In this document: positions 42,540 to 50,624 of the stretch, in pieces | How positions within the stretch are numbered: the first letter of the stretch is position 1 | Layout: each line of letters opens with the position of its first letter | From: an uncultured bacterium | GTDB lineage: Bacteria; Actinomycetota; Coriobacteriia; Coriobacteriales; Coriobacteriaceae | DNA: 64,000 bases | Direction of reading: 5' to 3' | Assembly (NCBI GenBank): GCA_905215525.1 | Contig: CAJMQJ010000011.1 | Span: 9,516-73,515 of the forward strand | Notes under the pieces: generated by a model | What the model saw: only the letters and a program-made list of their open reading frames with translations | The model's database searches: none | What the model was told of the DNA's origin: nothing | Made by a program: the position numbers and the translations under genes

Positions 42540-43958
42540 CTAGAAGATCCGGCGCAGGTCTCCTCGGTTGAGGGCTTCGTCGAAGAGGCATTTGAACACC
42601 ACGCTGCCGTGCAGGCCGTCGTGCTCGAACTCGTTCGTCACCCAGGCATGCGAGTTGCCCACGCGGCTGAGCGTATCGAGCTGCAGGCCCGAATCGACGT
42701 ACATGTCGTCGAAATACACCGCGGCCTGGAGCGGCACCTCGTTGCAGGCCAGGCGTTGCGGGTCGTAGATCTTGTCCCAACTCGTGTCTTCCATTAGCAG
42801 ATCCATCGCGGGCTTGAAGGGCTTGAGCTCGGGCATCTGCTCAAACATCCACGGGAACATGGCCTCGCCGGTAAACTTGAGCGGGCGCGCGAGGGTGTCG
42901 AACTCGGCGCGGTGAGCCTTCTCTTCAGCCGCGGCCCAGCCAATGGGCATAGTGTCACCGTCGGCGTATATGAACTCCTGCAGCGTCCAGTACAGCGGAT
43001 TCGTGCGCGTGTTGGTGCGCTCGAAGGCGCGCATCAAGAAGCTGTCAGATACCGAGGCGTCGCAGGTCAGCGTGCCGTCGCCATCAACAAAAGCGTGATC
43101 GATAATCCAATGCATGCGTTCAAAGCTCGGCTTCATGCCAAAGTCGCTGCCCATGAGCTGTAGGCGCTCGACCGTCATCGGCGAGCCGTCGGGCAGCACG
43201 GGCTTCTGTGCCTCGAGCGCATCGGCCAGGGCTGCCACGCGCTCGACGTCGGCGGGGTAGCGGTCGTAATACTGCTGCGTCTTGGCGGCCATGCGCGGGA
43301 AGGTGTGCGCGTAGACCTCGCTTGCGCTCGCCGGCACGTGCGGAATGCCGCCGCAGGTAAAGCTCGCCGTCACGCCCTCGGGGAAGAGCGACAGATAGCT
43401 CAGCGTCAAAAAACCGCCGTAGCTTTGGCCGAGCGTGACCCACGGCTTGCCGCCAAAGCCCACTAGGCGCAGGTACTCAAAATCGCGCACGATGGAGCTG
43501 GCGAGGTGGCGCTTGAGGAAGTCCGCCTGCGAGCGTGCTGTATCGGCGCCGGCGGCCGTTGCGCGATCACCCAGTGCCTTGATCGTGCGTCCGTCCACGC
43601 AGCTACTGCGTCCGGTGCCGCGCTGGTCAGGCAGGACCACGCGGAAGTGCTTGACGGCCTCCTCGATCCAGCCGTCGCTTGTGGGTGACAGCGGACGCGG
43701 GCTCTCGCCGCCGGGGCCGCCCTGCAAAAACAGAAGGAGCGGCAGGTCGTCGTTGATGCGGTCGGGTGCGCAGACCACGCGGTAGAAGAGCTTGATGCTC
43801 TCGGGCGCGCCGGCGATGGGTGCCGGCATGGCGCCGCGGCGCATGGTGCTGCCGACGGCCAGGAGCATCGGCTCTAGGCCGCGCCAGTCAAGGGGGACGT
43901 CGATGCTGTGGTCCTCGACGTAAAGGCCGGGGACGTGGTACGAAGTGATGAGGGCCAT
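42540..43958 (-). CDS. Alpha/beta hydrolase, prolyl aminopeptidase-like
   Basis: A 472-residue hydrolase. LFLQGGPGGESPRP (about 96-109) is the oxyanion motif and DQRGTGRS the next block of proline iminopeptidases; the nucleophile elbow is GQSYGG (about 176-181). A large helical cap lies after it, and the catalytic His is probably in EHDGLHGS near the end. The family frees N-terminal proline from peptides. It lies between proB and proA on the opposite strand, which fits a role in proline supply. Start at 43958 (GGAAGA upstream). Confidence 0.85.
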   Translation of the reverse strand: MALITSYHVPGLYVEDHSIDVPLDWRGLEPMLLAVGSTMRRGAMPAPIAGAPESIKLFYRVVCAPDRINDDLPLLLFLQGGPGGESPRPLSPTSDGWIEEAVKHFRVVLPDQRGTGRSSCVDGRTIKALGDRATAAGADTARSQADFLKRHLASSIVRDFEYLRLVGFGGKPWVTLGQSYGGFLTLSYLSLFPEGVTASFTCGGIPHVPASASEVYAHTFPRMAAKTQQYYDRYPADVERVAALADALEAQKPVLPDGSPMTVERLQLMGSDFGMKPSFERMHWIIDHAFVDGDGTLTCDASVSDSFLMRAFERTNTRTNPLYWTLQEFIYADGDTMPIGWAAAEEKAHRAEFDTLARPLKFTGEAMFPWMFEQMPELKPFKPAMDLLMEDTSWDKIYDPQRLACNEVPLQAAVYFDDMYVDSGLQLDTLSRVGNSHAWVTNEFEHDGLHGSVVFKCLFDEALNRGDLRRIF

Positions 43959-44070
43959 GTGAGTCTTCCGTTCGTTGCGGTGTTTCGGGTTGACCAATTC
44001 TACCGCCGCGGGCGAGGCCATGCACAAATCGGCTACCATGGTTGCAAACTTCTAGGAGAAAGGGCCGCCT

Positions 44071-45357
44071 ATGTCGGTCGATATAGCCACGTATGTCCAT
44101 GATCTTGCCGTTGCCGCCAAGGCAGCATCGGCCTCGCTTGCCACGGTGAGCAACGAGCAGCGCCAGGAAGCCGTGCGCGCCATGGCCGCAGCACTGCGCA
44201 ACGGTGTCGACTCCATCGTCGCCGCCAACGAGCTCGATATGTCTGCCGCGCGCGATGCGGGCACCTCGGCCGGACTGCTCGATCGCCTGCTGCTGACGCC
44301 CGAGCGCGTCGAGGGCATGGCCGCCGGACTGGAAAAGCTCGCCGAGCTGCCCGATCCCGTGGGCCGCGTGCTCGACCACCGCGTGCTTGCAAGCGGCGTG
44401 GACCTCGCCCGCGTGAGCGTGCCGTTGGGCCTGGTCGCCATGGTGTATGAGGCGCGCCCCAACGTGACGGCCGACGCCGCGGGCATCTGCATCCGCACCG
44501 GCAACGCCTGCATTCTTCGCGGCGGCTCGCTGGCCTATCACTCGTGTGCCATGATCGCCGAGCTGCTGGCCGATGCGCTCGAGGCCAAGGGCTTCCCGCG
44601 CGAGGCCGTGTCGATGATCGAGTCCACCGACCGCGAGGCCACTGGCGATCTCATGAAGCTCCGCGGCATCGTCGACGTACTCATTCCACGTGGCGGTGCA
44701 GGCCTGATCCAGCGCTGCGTGCGCGAGTCGCTCGTGCCGGTGATCGAGACGGGTACGGGCAACTGCCACATCTACGTGCATGAATCCGCCGACTTTGATA
44801 AGGCGCTCAACATTATCGTTAATGCCAAGACCCAGCGCGTAGGCGTGTGCAATGCCGCCGAGTCGCTGCTGGTCGACCGTGCTGTGGCCGATGCGTTTTT
44901 GCCCGCGGTCGTGGCCGTGCTGCACGACCACGGCGTGCTCATTCACGGCGACGAGGCAACCTGCGCCGCATGCGCCGATGCCGGGCTTGCCGAGGGTGAT
45001 GACTACGTCGCCGCGACTGAGGAGGACTGGGGTCGCGAGTACCTGGCGCTCGAGATGAGCGTGAAGGTCGTGGCAAGCGAGGACGAGGCCATCGCACACA
45101 TCAACCGCTACGGCACGATGCACTCCGAGGCCATCGTTGCCGAGGACACGGATGCTTGCGAGCGCTTCCTGGATGCGGTCGATGCCTCGGCCGTGTACGC
45201 CAATGCCAGCACGCGCTTCACCGACGGCGGCGAGTTTGGCCTGGGCGCCGAGATCGGCATCTCGACCCAAAAGCTCCACGCCCGCGGACCCTTCGCCGCC
45301 GAGGCCCTCACCACCTACAAATACAAGCTCCGAGGCACCGGCCAGGTCCGCCCCTAA
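44071..45357 (+). CDS. proA: Gamma-glutamyl phosphate reductase
   Basis: A 428-residue NADPH enzyme for the second step of proline synthesis. VPLGLVAMVYEARPNVTADA (about 112-131) binds the cofactor and the catalytic Cys is in QRVGVCNAAES (about 255-265). ETGTGNCHIYVHESAD is also diagnostic. AGGAGAAAGG precedes the ATG. It ends in TAA directly next to a hairpin repeat (45359). Confidence 0.96.
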   Translation: MSVDIATYVHDLAVAAKAASASLATVSNEQRQEAVRAMAAALRNGVDSIVAANELDMSAARDAGTSAGLLDRLLLTPERVEGMAAGLEKLAELPDPVGRVLDHRVLASGVDLARVSVPLGLVAMVYEARPNVTADAAGICIRTGNACILRGGSLAYHSCAMIAELLADALEAKGFPREAVSMIESTDREATGDLMKLRGIVDVLIPRGGAGLIQRCVRESLVPVIETGTGNCHIYVHESADFDKALNIIVNAKTQRVGVCNAAESLLVDRAVADAFLPAVVAVLHDHGVLIHGDEATCAACADAGLAEGDDYVAATEEDWGREYLALEMSVKVVASEDEAIAHINRYGTMHSEAIVAEDTDACERFLDAVDASAVYANASTRFTDGGEFGLGAEIGISTQKLHARGPFAAEALTTYKYKLRGTGQVRP

Positions 45358-45358
45358 A

Positions 45359-45400
45359 CCTACCAAAAAGGGACAGGTTTATTTTGGCAGGTTTTATCTG
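45359..45400. repeat. GGGAC-loop hairpin, stem type CCTGCCAAA, copy 1
   Basis: CCTACCAAAA/TTTTGGCAGG (one mismatch) around AGGGACAGGTTTA, then TTTATCTG. It starts 2 bases after the proA stop. Its right 31 bases are identical, inverted, to 47371-47401. Confidence 0.85.
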
Positions 45401-45528
45401 CGGTTTTGCTGGGCGACACGTTCGCCCGGCTTTTTTCTCCGCATAACTTTTTTGCCTTTCGGCTTGAGCCGCGGCGATATACGATAGTGACACCGTGTCC
45501 TAACATCGACTCACCTGGAGGTATTGCC

Positions 45529-46128
45529 ATGTCCCAGACGCTCACCGCCGGAATCACCCGCGACCGCGCATTCGAACTGCTCAACGAGCACAACAAGGAC
45601 CCGTTTCACATTACCCATGGCGAGACGGTTGAGGGCACCATGCGCTACTTTGCGCGCGAGTTCGACCCCGAGAACGAGGAGTTCTGGGGCATCGTCGGTC
45701 TGCTCCACGACCTGGATTGGGAGGAGCATGAGGACGACCCCATGAACCACACCATCTACGCTGCCGAGATTCTTAAGGGCGAAGGTGCGTCTCCCGAGCT
45801 CATTCGCGCCATCCAGACGCACACGTCGGACTTCAACACCTCGCTGCCCAAACCCGAGCTGCAGATGGAAAAGATCCTGTTTGCCTGCGATGAGCTCACC
45901 GGGCTGATCGGAGCCGCCGTCATCATGCGCCCGAGCAAGAGCGTCATGGACTTTACGACCAAGTCACTCAAGAAGAAGTTCAAGGACAAGCGCTTTGCCG
46001 CCGGCTGCTCGCGCGACGTGATTTCGCAGGGCGCCGAGATGCTCGGCTGGGAGCCCCCCGAGCTCTTTGACCGCACCATCGCGGCCATGCAGTCCTTCGC
46101 GCCCGACCGCGACACCTTCCAGGCCTAA
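45529..46128 (+). CDS. HD domain phosphohydrolase
   Basis: A 199-residue protein. The metal-binding HD motif is in GLLHDLDWEEH (about 64-74), with the upstream His in FHITHGETVEG (about 26-36) and a later His in IQTHTSDF. It resembles small HDIG-type hydrolases that act on nucleotides or related phosphates; the substrate is not known. GGAGGT precedes the ATG. It is bounded on both sides by copies of the same hairpin repeat in the same orientation. Confidence 0.85.
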   Translation: MSQTLTAGITRDRAFELLNEHNKDPFHITHGETVEGTMRYFAREFDPENEEFWGIVGLLHDLDWEEHEDDPMNHTIYAAEILKGEGASPELIRAIQTHTSDFNTSLPKPELQMEKILFACDELTGLIGAAVIMRPSKSVMDFTTKSLKKKFKDKRFAAGCSRDVISQGAEMLGWEPPELFDRTIAAMQSFAPDRDTFQA

Positions 46129-46170
46129 CCTGCCAAATTGGGACAGGTTTATTTTGGTAGATTTTATCTG
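46129..46170. repeat. GGGAC-loop hairpin, stem type CCTGCCAAA, copy 2
   Basis: CTGCCAAA/TTTGGTAG (one G-U) around TTGGGACAGGTTTAT, then TTTATCTG. It starts directly after the TAA of the HD gene. It forms the left end of the RAYT unit, inverted relative to 47371-47412. Confidence 0.85.
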
Positions 46171-46172
46171 GG

Positions 46173-46214
46173 AAAACGCTTCCGTTGGACGTTATTCAGC
46201 GGAAGCGTTTTCTG
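46173..46214. terminator. Strong bidirectional hairpin terminator
   Basis: AAAACGCTTCCG pairs perfectly with CGGAAGCGTTTT. The A and T ends make it active in principle for the HD gene (plus) and the RAYT gene (minus). Confidence 0.8.
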
Positions 46215-46297
46215 TTTGACATGGAGACGCTGGCGAATGCGGTGCCTCGCGGCAGGCAGTTGCGCTTCGCTGTATCCGTAACTCGGTAAACGCGACG

Positions 46298-47056
46298 TTA
46301 GGACGCGTTCTTGATAATCCATGTTCCCAGTCCGGTCAGCAGCTGAACCTGCTTAACCGTTAGCCCTTGTTTTCGAAGCGCGAGAATCGCCTCATTGCGA
46401 AGTGGCTTGGAGACGGATTTAAGTTCCGTCGGAGCACATCCTGCGACACTCTGCACGATTGCCGTGCCAAATTCGCATAGATCTTCCTCGCGAACCTTGG
46501 CTGTTGCGCTGGGGCGATAGGGAAGCGACGGCGTACTTTCCATGAGCCGAAGGTATGAGCGAGGTGTTGGGAATAAAACGCCGACAACGCTGCCGGTGAC
46601 ATGCGGGCGTGACCTGGCGCTCATTAGATACTCGCGATGGCTGCTCCAGGGATATTCGTCATATGCCGCCAGTCCTGCTTTTTGTGGATTCAGATGGATG
46701 TATCGAATTGCTTCGAGTAAATATACTTCCGACTTAATGGGCGAATCCCAAAACCGTTCCTGAAACACGTGGCCGATATGCCCTGTCCGCGCATTGTACC
46801 TGCCCGCATACGATACGGCTATCGCGTGCATCGCGTCGCTCTTACGGTCGCCCGGATCGTCGATGAGTAGATGGATGTGGTTCCCCATAAGACACCAAGC
46901 GATAAGCTCGATATTGTGTTTGGGGAGGATCGCATCGAGGATCTGAAGCATGGCGATTCGGTCCTCGGCATCGTCAAACAGCAATTGCCCTCCGTTTCCA
47001 CGCAACGTGACGTGGAAATAACCGGTTGGTGACTTTGAACGAGGTTTTCTCGGCAT
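46298..47056 (-). CDS. REP-associated tyrosine transposase (Y1/HUH family), RAYT 1
   Basis: A 252-residue Y1 transposase-like protein. The HUH metal motif is H60-I-H62 (MGNHIHLLID) and the catalytic Tyr is Y83 (SYAGRYNARTGHIGHVFQERF region). A C-terminal helix-turn-helix (NEAILALRKQGLTVKQVQLL) is typical of the RAYT subgroup, as is the absence of a partner TnpB. AAAGGAGGGG precedes the ATG at 47056. The gene lies between inverted copies of one hairpin repeat (46129 and 47371), the expected cognate REP layout. RAYTs are domesticated single-copy enzymes thought to spread REP sequences. Confidence 0.9.
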   Translation of the reverse strand: MPRKPRSKSPTGYFHVTLRGNGGQLLFDDAEDRIAMLQILDAILPKHNIELIAWCLMGNHIHLLIDDPGDRKSDAMHAIAVSYAGRYNARTGHIGHVFQERFWDSPIKSEVYLLEAIRYIHLNPQKAGLAAYDEYPWSSHREYLMSARSRPHVTGSVVGVLFPTPRSYLRLMESTPSLPYRPSATAKVREEDLCEFGTAIVQSVAGCAPTELKSVSKPLRNEAILALRKQGLTVKQVQLLTGLGTWIIKNAS

Positions 47057-47379
47057 GGCCCCTCCTTTAGCTTGGATGGGCTGAAGATACCTCATTCGGA
47101 GGCTTCGGCTGCCGGGATTCAGTTCACCGACTATAGCTGCTACCTGCCGAAATGTTATTGCGTTTTCAAATTGATGCTTTTTAATGGTAATTGAGCAAGA
47201 CGGGCGCGCTTGTTGCGGATACGGGCGTTTGTTGCGTCGATCTGGACGGCCCTCGCGTGATGTCATCGCAAATGGGCTTCACACATTTCTACGGATATAG
47301 AAAAATGGCCGGGCGCTCACAAACAAAACGGAGCACCCGGCCATTTACTGATTGTTTGTTGACGTTTGGCCAGATAAAA
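47057..47379. other. Gene-free stretch upstream of RAYT 1
   Basis: It must contain the RAYT promoter (not placed) and a bidirectional terminator at 47302-47346. No gene is visible. Confidence 0.5.
47302..47346. terminator. Bidirectional hairpin terminator
   Basis: AAAATGGCCGGGCGCTC pairs with GAGCACCCGGCCATTT (one mismatch). It could stop transcription leaving carD on the minus strand. Confidence 0.7.
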
Positions 47380-47412
47380 CCTGCCAAAATAAACCTGTCC
47401 CTTTTTGGCAGG
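47371..47412. repeat. GGGAC-loop hairpin, stem type CCTGCCAAA, copy 3 (inverted)
   Basis: CCTGCCAAAA/TTTTGGCAGG perfect 10-bp stem around TAAACCTGTCCCT, preceded by CAGATAAAA. It abuts the stop codon of carD and forms the right end of the RAYT unit. Confidence 0.85.
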
Positions 47413-47898
47413 TTAGTTGAGGGCGGCTTGGGCTAGGCGGGCTTCGGCGGCCTCCTCGGTGACGCCCAATGCCACGGCGAACTCCTCGATGGAGCGGCGC
47501 TTGGCTTCCTTGAGTACACGCATATAGTAAGAGCTGGGCTTTTTATCGGCTTCCTCGGCCTGGCGAATGCGGTGCATCATGGTCTTTGCCACGCGGACCG
47601 TCTCGGGCGCGCCCAGCTTGAGCTGCTGCTTAAAGTGTGTCTCTTCAAGCGAGCTGTTGCGCTCGGTAAAGGTGTCGCACTCCAGCTCGTCATAGTGGCT
47701 CAGCAGATGCTCGGCATCTTGCTGAGAGATGGCGGCATGCAGACGGTCGGCCTGCGCCACGGGGTACATAAGGATCGTCTGCGCATGCCCCTGTTTGGCC
47801 TCGAGCAACAACATGGGCTGCGGCGTGTCGTCCCTAAAACCGACGACGGTGCAGACTCCCTGACCCGGATGAATGACGTGTTGACCGATTGAGAACAT
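47413..47898 (-). CDS. CarD family transcriptional regulator
   Basis: A 161-residue protein. The N-terminal ~60 residues (FSIGQHVIHPGQGVCTVVGF) are the CarD/CdnL/TRCF Tudor-like domain that binds the RNA polymerase beta subunit; the helical C-terminal part (KEAKRRSIEEFAVALGVTEE) is the DNA-contacting domain that stabilises open promoter complexes. TTGGAGGT precedes the ATG. It is divergent from argS and ends against a hairpin repeat. Confidence 0.92.
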   Translation of the reverse strand: MFSIGQHVIHPGQGVCTVVGFRDDTPQPMLLLEAKQGHAQTILMYPVAQADRLHAAISQQDAEHLLSHYDELECDTFTERNSSLEETHFKQQLKLGAPETVRVAKTMMHRIRQAEEADKKPSSYYMRVLKEAKRRSIEEFAVALGVTEEAAEARLAQAALN

Positions 47899-48240
47899 GC
47901 TACCTCCAACTTATACGAATTTACGTATGTCTAGAATAACACGCTGACGTGCGCAAATCCTCGCTTTATGCAGGAAAAGCACACAACTCTGATAGGTAAG
48001 AGTATTCGATAAAAGACACAGCTCATTCACACCTTTATGCATTTTCAACGCGTGCATAATCTGCAGGCAGACCGGCATCTTTGAGTGACTCCATACAAGC
48101 TGTAGTCAATTTTGTGCATATGCAATTTCGATTGGCTTTACCCTGCGACAGTGCCCCTCGCTTGTGATAGAGTGCTACAAACTCTGGCTTTTGCCCTACG
48201 AGTGACCAAGAGCTCGGGGGCTTTAACACAAGGAGGATCT
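47899..48240. other. Intergenic region between carD and argS
   Basis: It holds an inverted repeat TTATGCA-N11-TGCATAA (48035-48059) and must contain both divergent promoters. No gene or known riboswitch is visible. Confidence 0.5.
48035..48059. promoter_or_regulatory. Inverted repeat TTATGCA, possible operator
   Basis: Perfect 7-bp arms 11 bases apart; a related palindrome GTGCATATGCA lies at 48114-48124. It sits about 180 bases before the argS ATG. The binding protein is unknown. Confidence 0.35.
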
Positions 48241-50094
48241 ATGCCCGAGAAGATTGAAGAGCTGGTACGCGCTGCGCTTGCTGCGGCCCAGGAGGCCGGC
48301 GACCTTTCCGCATTTGAACTTGACGATTGCGCTATCGAGCGACCGGCTGACACTTCTCATGGCGAGTGGACCTCTACCATGGCCCTGAAGTCCGCCAAGC
48401 TGGCCCACTGCGCCCCGCGCAAGATCGCCGAGGCCATCGTTGCCCATATGCCCGAGGACCCCGCGATTGAGAAGGTCGAAATCGCGGGCCCCGGCTTCAT
48501 CAACTTCTACCTCTCCGTCGCCGTCAAGAATGCCATCTTTGGCGAGGCTCGCGAGAAGGGCATGGACTTCGCTAAGTCCAACGTCGGTGGTGGCCTGAAG
48601 ACCCAGGTCGAGTTCGTTTCCGCTAACCCCGTCGGCCCCATGCACATCGGTCACGGCCGCTGGGCCGCTCTGGGCGACTCCCTTTGCCGTGTTATGGACC
48701 ACGCCGGTTACGACATCCAGCGTGAGTTCTACATCAATGACCACGGCTCTCAGATGAACACCTTCGGCAACTCCATCAGCACGCGCTATATGCAGCTTGC
48801 CGACATCATCGCCAAGCAGGGCGTTGATATCGACGAGGCTCACAAGCTGCTGATCGCCGACCGTGACGCCTTTGTTGCCGACGAGAACGACGAGCATCCC
48901 GAGACCCATCCGTATCAGGACAACTTTGCCGAGACTCTGGGCAAGGACTCCTACGGCGGCGACTACATCATCGACGAGGCCGCCGAGTTCTGGCGCACCG
49001 ACGGCGATAAGTGGGTCAACGCCGATCCTCAGGAGCGCATGGAGAGCTTCCGCGAGCGCGGCTATGTAAAGATGGTCGATAACATGCGCGACCTCTGCCA
49101 CGCCGTCAACTGCGACTTCGATCGTTGGTACTCCGAGCGCTCGCTGTACGTGAAGGACACCGAGGGCGAGACCGCCGGCACCTCCGCCGTCGACCGCGCC
49201 TTTGAGAAGCTCGACAAGATGGGCTACCTCTACACCAAAGACGGCGCCCTGTGGTTCCGCTCCACCGATCTGGGCGACGACAAGGACCGCGTCCTGATCA
49301 AGTCCGACGGCGAGTACACCTACTTCGCCTCCGACGTCGCCTATCACTGGGATAAGTTCCAGCGCGTCGATCACGTCATCGACATCTGGGGCGCCGACCA
49401 CCACGGTTACATCGAGCGCGTCCGCTGCGTCTGCGACGCTCTGGGTTACCCCGGCAAGTTCGAGGTTCTACTGGGCCAGCTCGTCAACCTGCTGCGTAAC
49501 GGCAAGCCCGTCCGTATGTCCAAGCGCAAGGGCACCATGGTGACCCTGCAGGAGCTCGTCGACGAGGTCGGCTCCGATGCCGCTCGCTACACGCTCATCT
49601 CCAAGAGCTCCAACCAGATGGTCGACTTCGACATTGAGGCCGTTAAGAAGCGCGACAACTCCAACCCGGTCTATTACGTGCAGTACGCTCACGCTCGCGT
49701 CTGCTCCATCCTGCGCCGTGCCGCTGACGTAACGCCTGAGCAGGCCGACGAGATGGGCATGAAGGCCGTTGCCGCCAAGGCCATCGGTGAGAACGTCGAT
49801 TACTCGCTGCTGACCGACCCGACCGAGCTCGCCCTTTCGCGCAAGCTTAACGAGCTTACCGACCTGATCGCCAGCTGTGCTCGCGACCGCGCTCCGTTCC
49901 GTCTGACGCACTTTGCCGAGGAGCTCGCCGGTGACTTCCACAGCTTCTACGCTGCCTGCCAGGTTCTGCCGAGCGAGGGCCGTCCCGTCGACCCCGAGCT
50001 TTCGCGTGCCCGTCTGGCCGCTTGTGATGCCGTCCGTGTGACGCTCGCCCTGGTGCTCACCCTCGTTGGCGTTTCCGCGCCCGAGCAGATGTAA
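48241..50094 (+). CDS. argS: Arginyl-tRNA synthetase
   Basis: A 617-residue class I synthetase. The HIGH motif is in FVSANPVGPMHIGHGRW (about 124-140), the ArgS block ADVAYHWDKF is near 363, and the KMSKS-like motif is RMSKRKG. The C-terminal anticodon-binding DALR domain is seen in YYVQYAHARVCSILRRA. AAGGAGG before the ATG fixes the start. Codon choice is strongly biased (for example AAG, GTC), as for a highly expressed gene. A perfect terminator follows. Confidence 0.96.
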   Translation: MPEKIEELVRAALAAAQEAGDLSAFELDDCAIERPADTSHGEWTSTMALKSAKLAHCAPRKIAEAIVAHMPEDPAIEKVEIAGPGFINFYLSVAVKNAIFGEAREKGMDFAKSNVGGGLKTQVEFVSANPVGPMHIGHGRWAALGDSLCRVMDHAGYDIQREFYINDHGSQMNTFGNSISTRYMQLADIIAKQGVDIDEAHKLLIADRDAFVADENDEHPETHPYQDNFAETLGKDSYGGDYIIDEAAEFWRTDGDKWVNADPQERMESFRERGYVKMVDNMRDLCHAVNCDFDRWYSERSLYVKDTEGETAGTSAVDRAFEKLDKMGYLYTKDGALWFRSTDLGDDKDRVLIKSDGEYTYFASDVAYHWDKFQRVDHVIDIWGADHHGYIERVRCVCDALGYPGKFEVLLGQLVNLLRNGKPVRMSKRKGTMVTLQELVDEVGSDAARYTLISKSSNQMVDFDIEAVKKRDNSNPVYYVQYAHARVCSILRRAADVTPEQADEMGMKAVAAKAIGENVDYSLLTDPTELALSRKLNELTDLIASCARDRAPFRLTHFAEELAGDFHSFYAACQVLPSEGRPVDPELSRARLAACDAVRVTLALVLTLVGVSAPEQM

Positions 50095-50140
50095 TCTGCG
50101 GGTCATTTGACCGTGTAGGTTTGGTTTAACTGAGCCCTAT

Positions 50141-50173
50141 AAGCCCGATCTCCTACGGAGGTCGGGCTTTTTT
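50141..50173 (+). terminator. Terminator after argS
   Basis: AGCCCGATCTCC-TAC-GGAGGTCGGGCT followed by TTTTT, one mismatch. Confidence 0.88.
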
Positions 50174-50220
50174 CGCAAACGCCGACGTATTGATGAATTT
50201 GGAACTGCTGGAAATACGAA

Positions 50221-50366
50221 ACTATGCCGGTTTACTACGATGAATTGAGGAATTCTAACCACGCCGGCTTTTTGCTAAAAAGTGCAAGGCATCTACCTGC
50301 GGTTTTAGTTCAACAAGTTTCGGAGTGGTCGCGGTTGAGCGATTCATCGTAGTAAACCGCCATAGT
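50221..50366. repeat. Long palindromic non-coding element B
   Basis: 26-base terminal arms (ACTATGCCGGTTTACTACGA... at 50221-50246 and its inverse at 50341-50366) match at 24 positions. The interior has TAACCACGCCGGC and then ACCTGCGGTTTT, the same two blocks as element A (27826-27948) in the same order. Confidence 0.8.
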
Positions 50367-50419
50367 TTTGGCGGAGGCAGTCAGATTTGTGGGTGGCAAA
50401 CAAAGAGTGTCCCTTTTGG

Positions 50420-50453
50420 CTAGTCGTTTAAGAACGTCCCCCCAATGACTAAG
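50420..50453. repeat. GGGAC-loop hairpin, stem type TAGTCRTT
   Basis: TAGTCGTT pairs with AATGACTA (one G-U) around TAAGAACGTCCCCCC; on the minus strand the core reads GGGGGGACGTTCTTA. A half copy (GAGTGTCCC) lies just before it at 50405. Confidence 0.7.
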
Positions 50454-50481
50454 TTGCAGGTGGCGGCGGTTGTGTTACACT
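50454..50481 (+). promoter_or_regulatory. Promoter of rho
   Basis: TTGCAG, 16-base spacer, TACACT, about 145 bases before the start codon. The long leader fits rho autoregulation as known in other bacteria. Confidence 0.55.
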
Positions 50482-50624
50482 AACGCTGCGTAGTTGACGC
50501 AATCATCTCGATACAGATCAGTGATGTCCGTCGTTTTGAACGGAACTAGACTGTTTAGCCGCCCTGAAGGTTTATGCAGGGAGCATGTGATCACAGGGCT
50601 TGAAAAGAAAGTTGAGCAAACACT

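Larger units (their letters stand above)
50095..50624. other. Long intergenic region between argS and rho
   Basis: In order: argS terminator, palindromic element B, a half and a full GGGAC hairpin, the rho promoter and a ~140-base untranslated leader with no gene visible. Confidence 0.6.
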
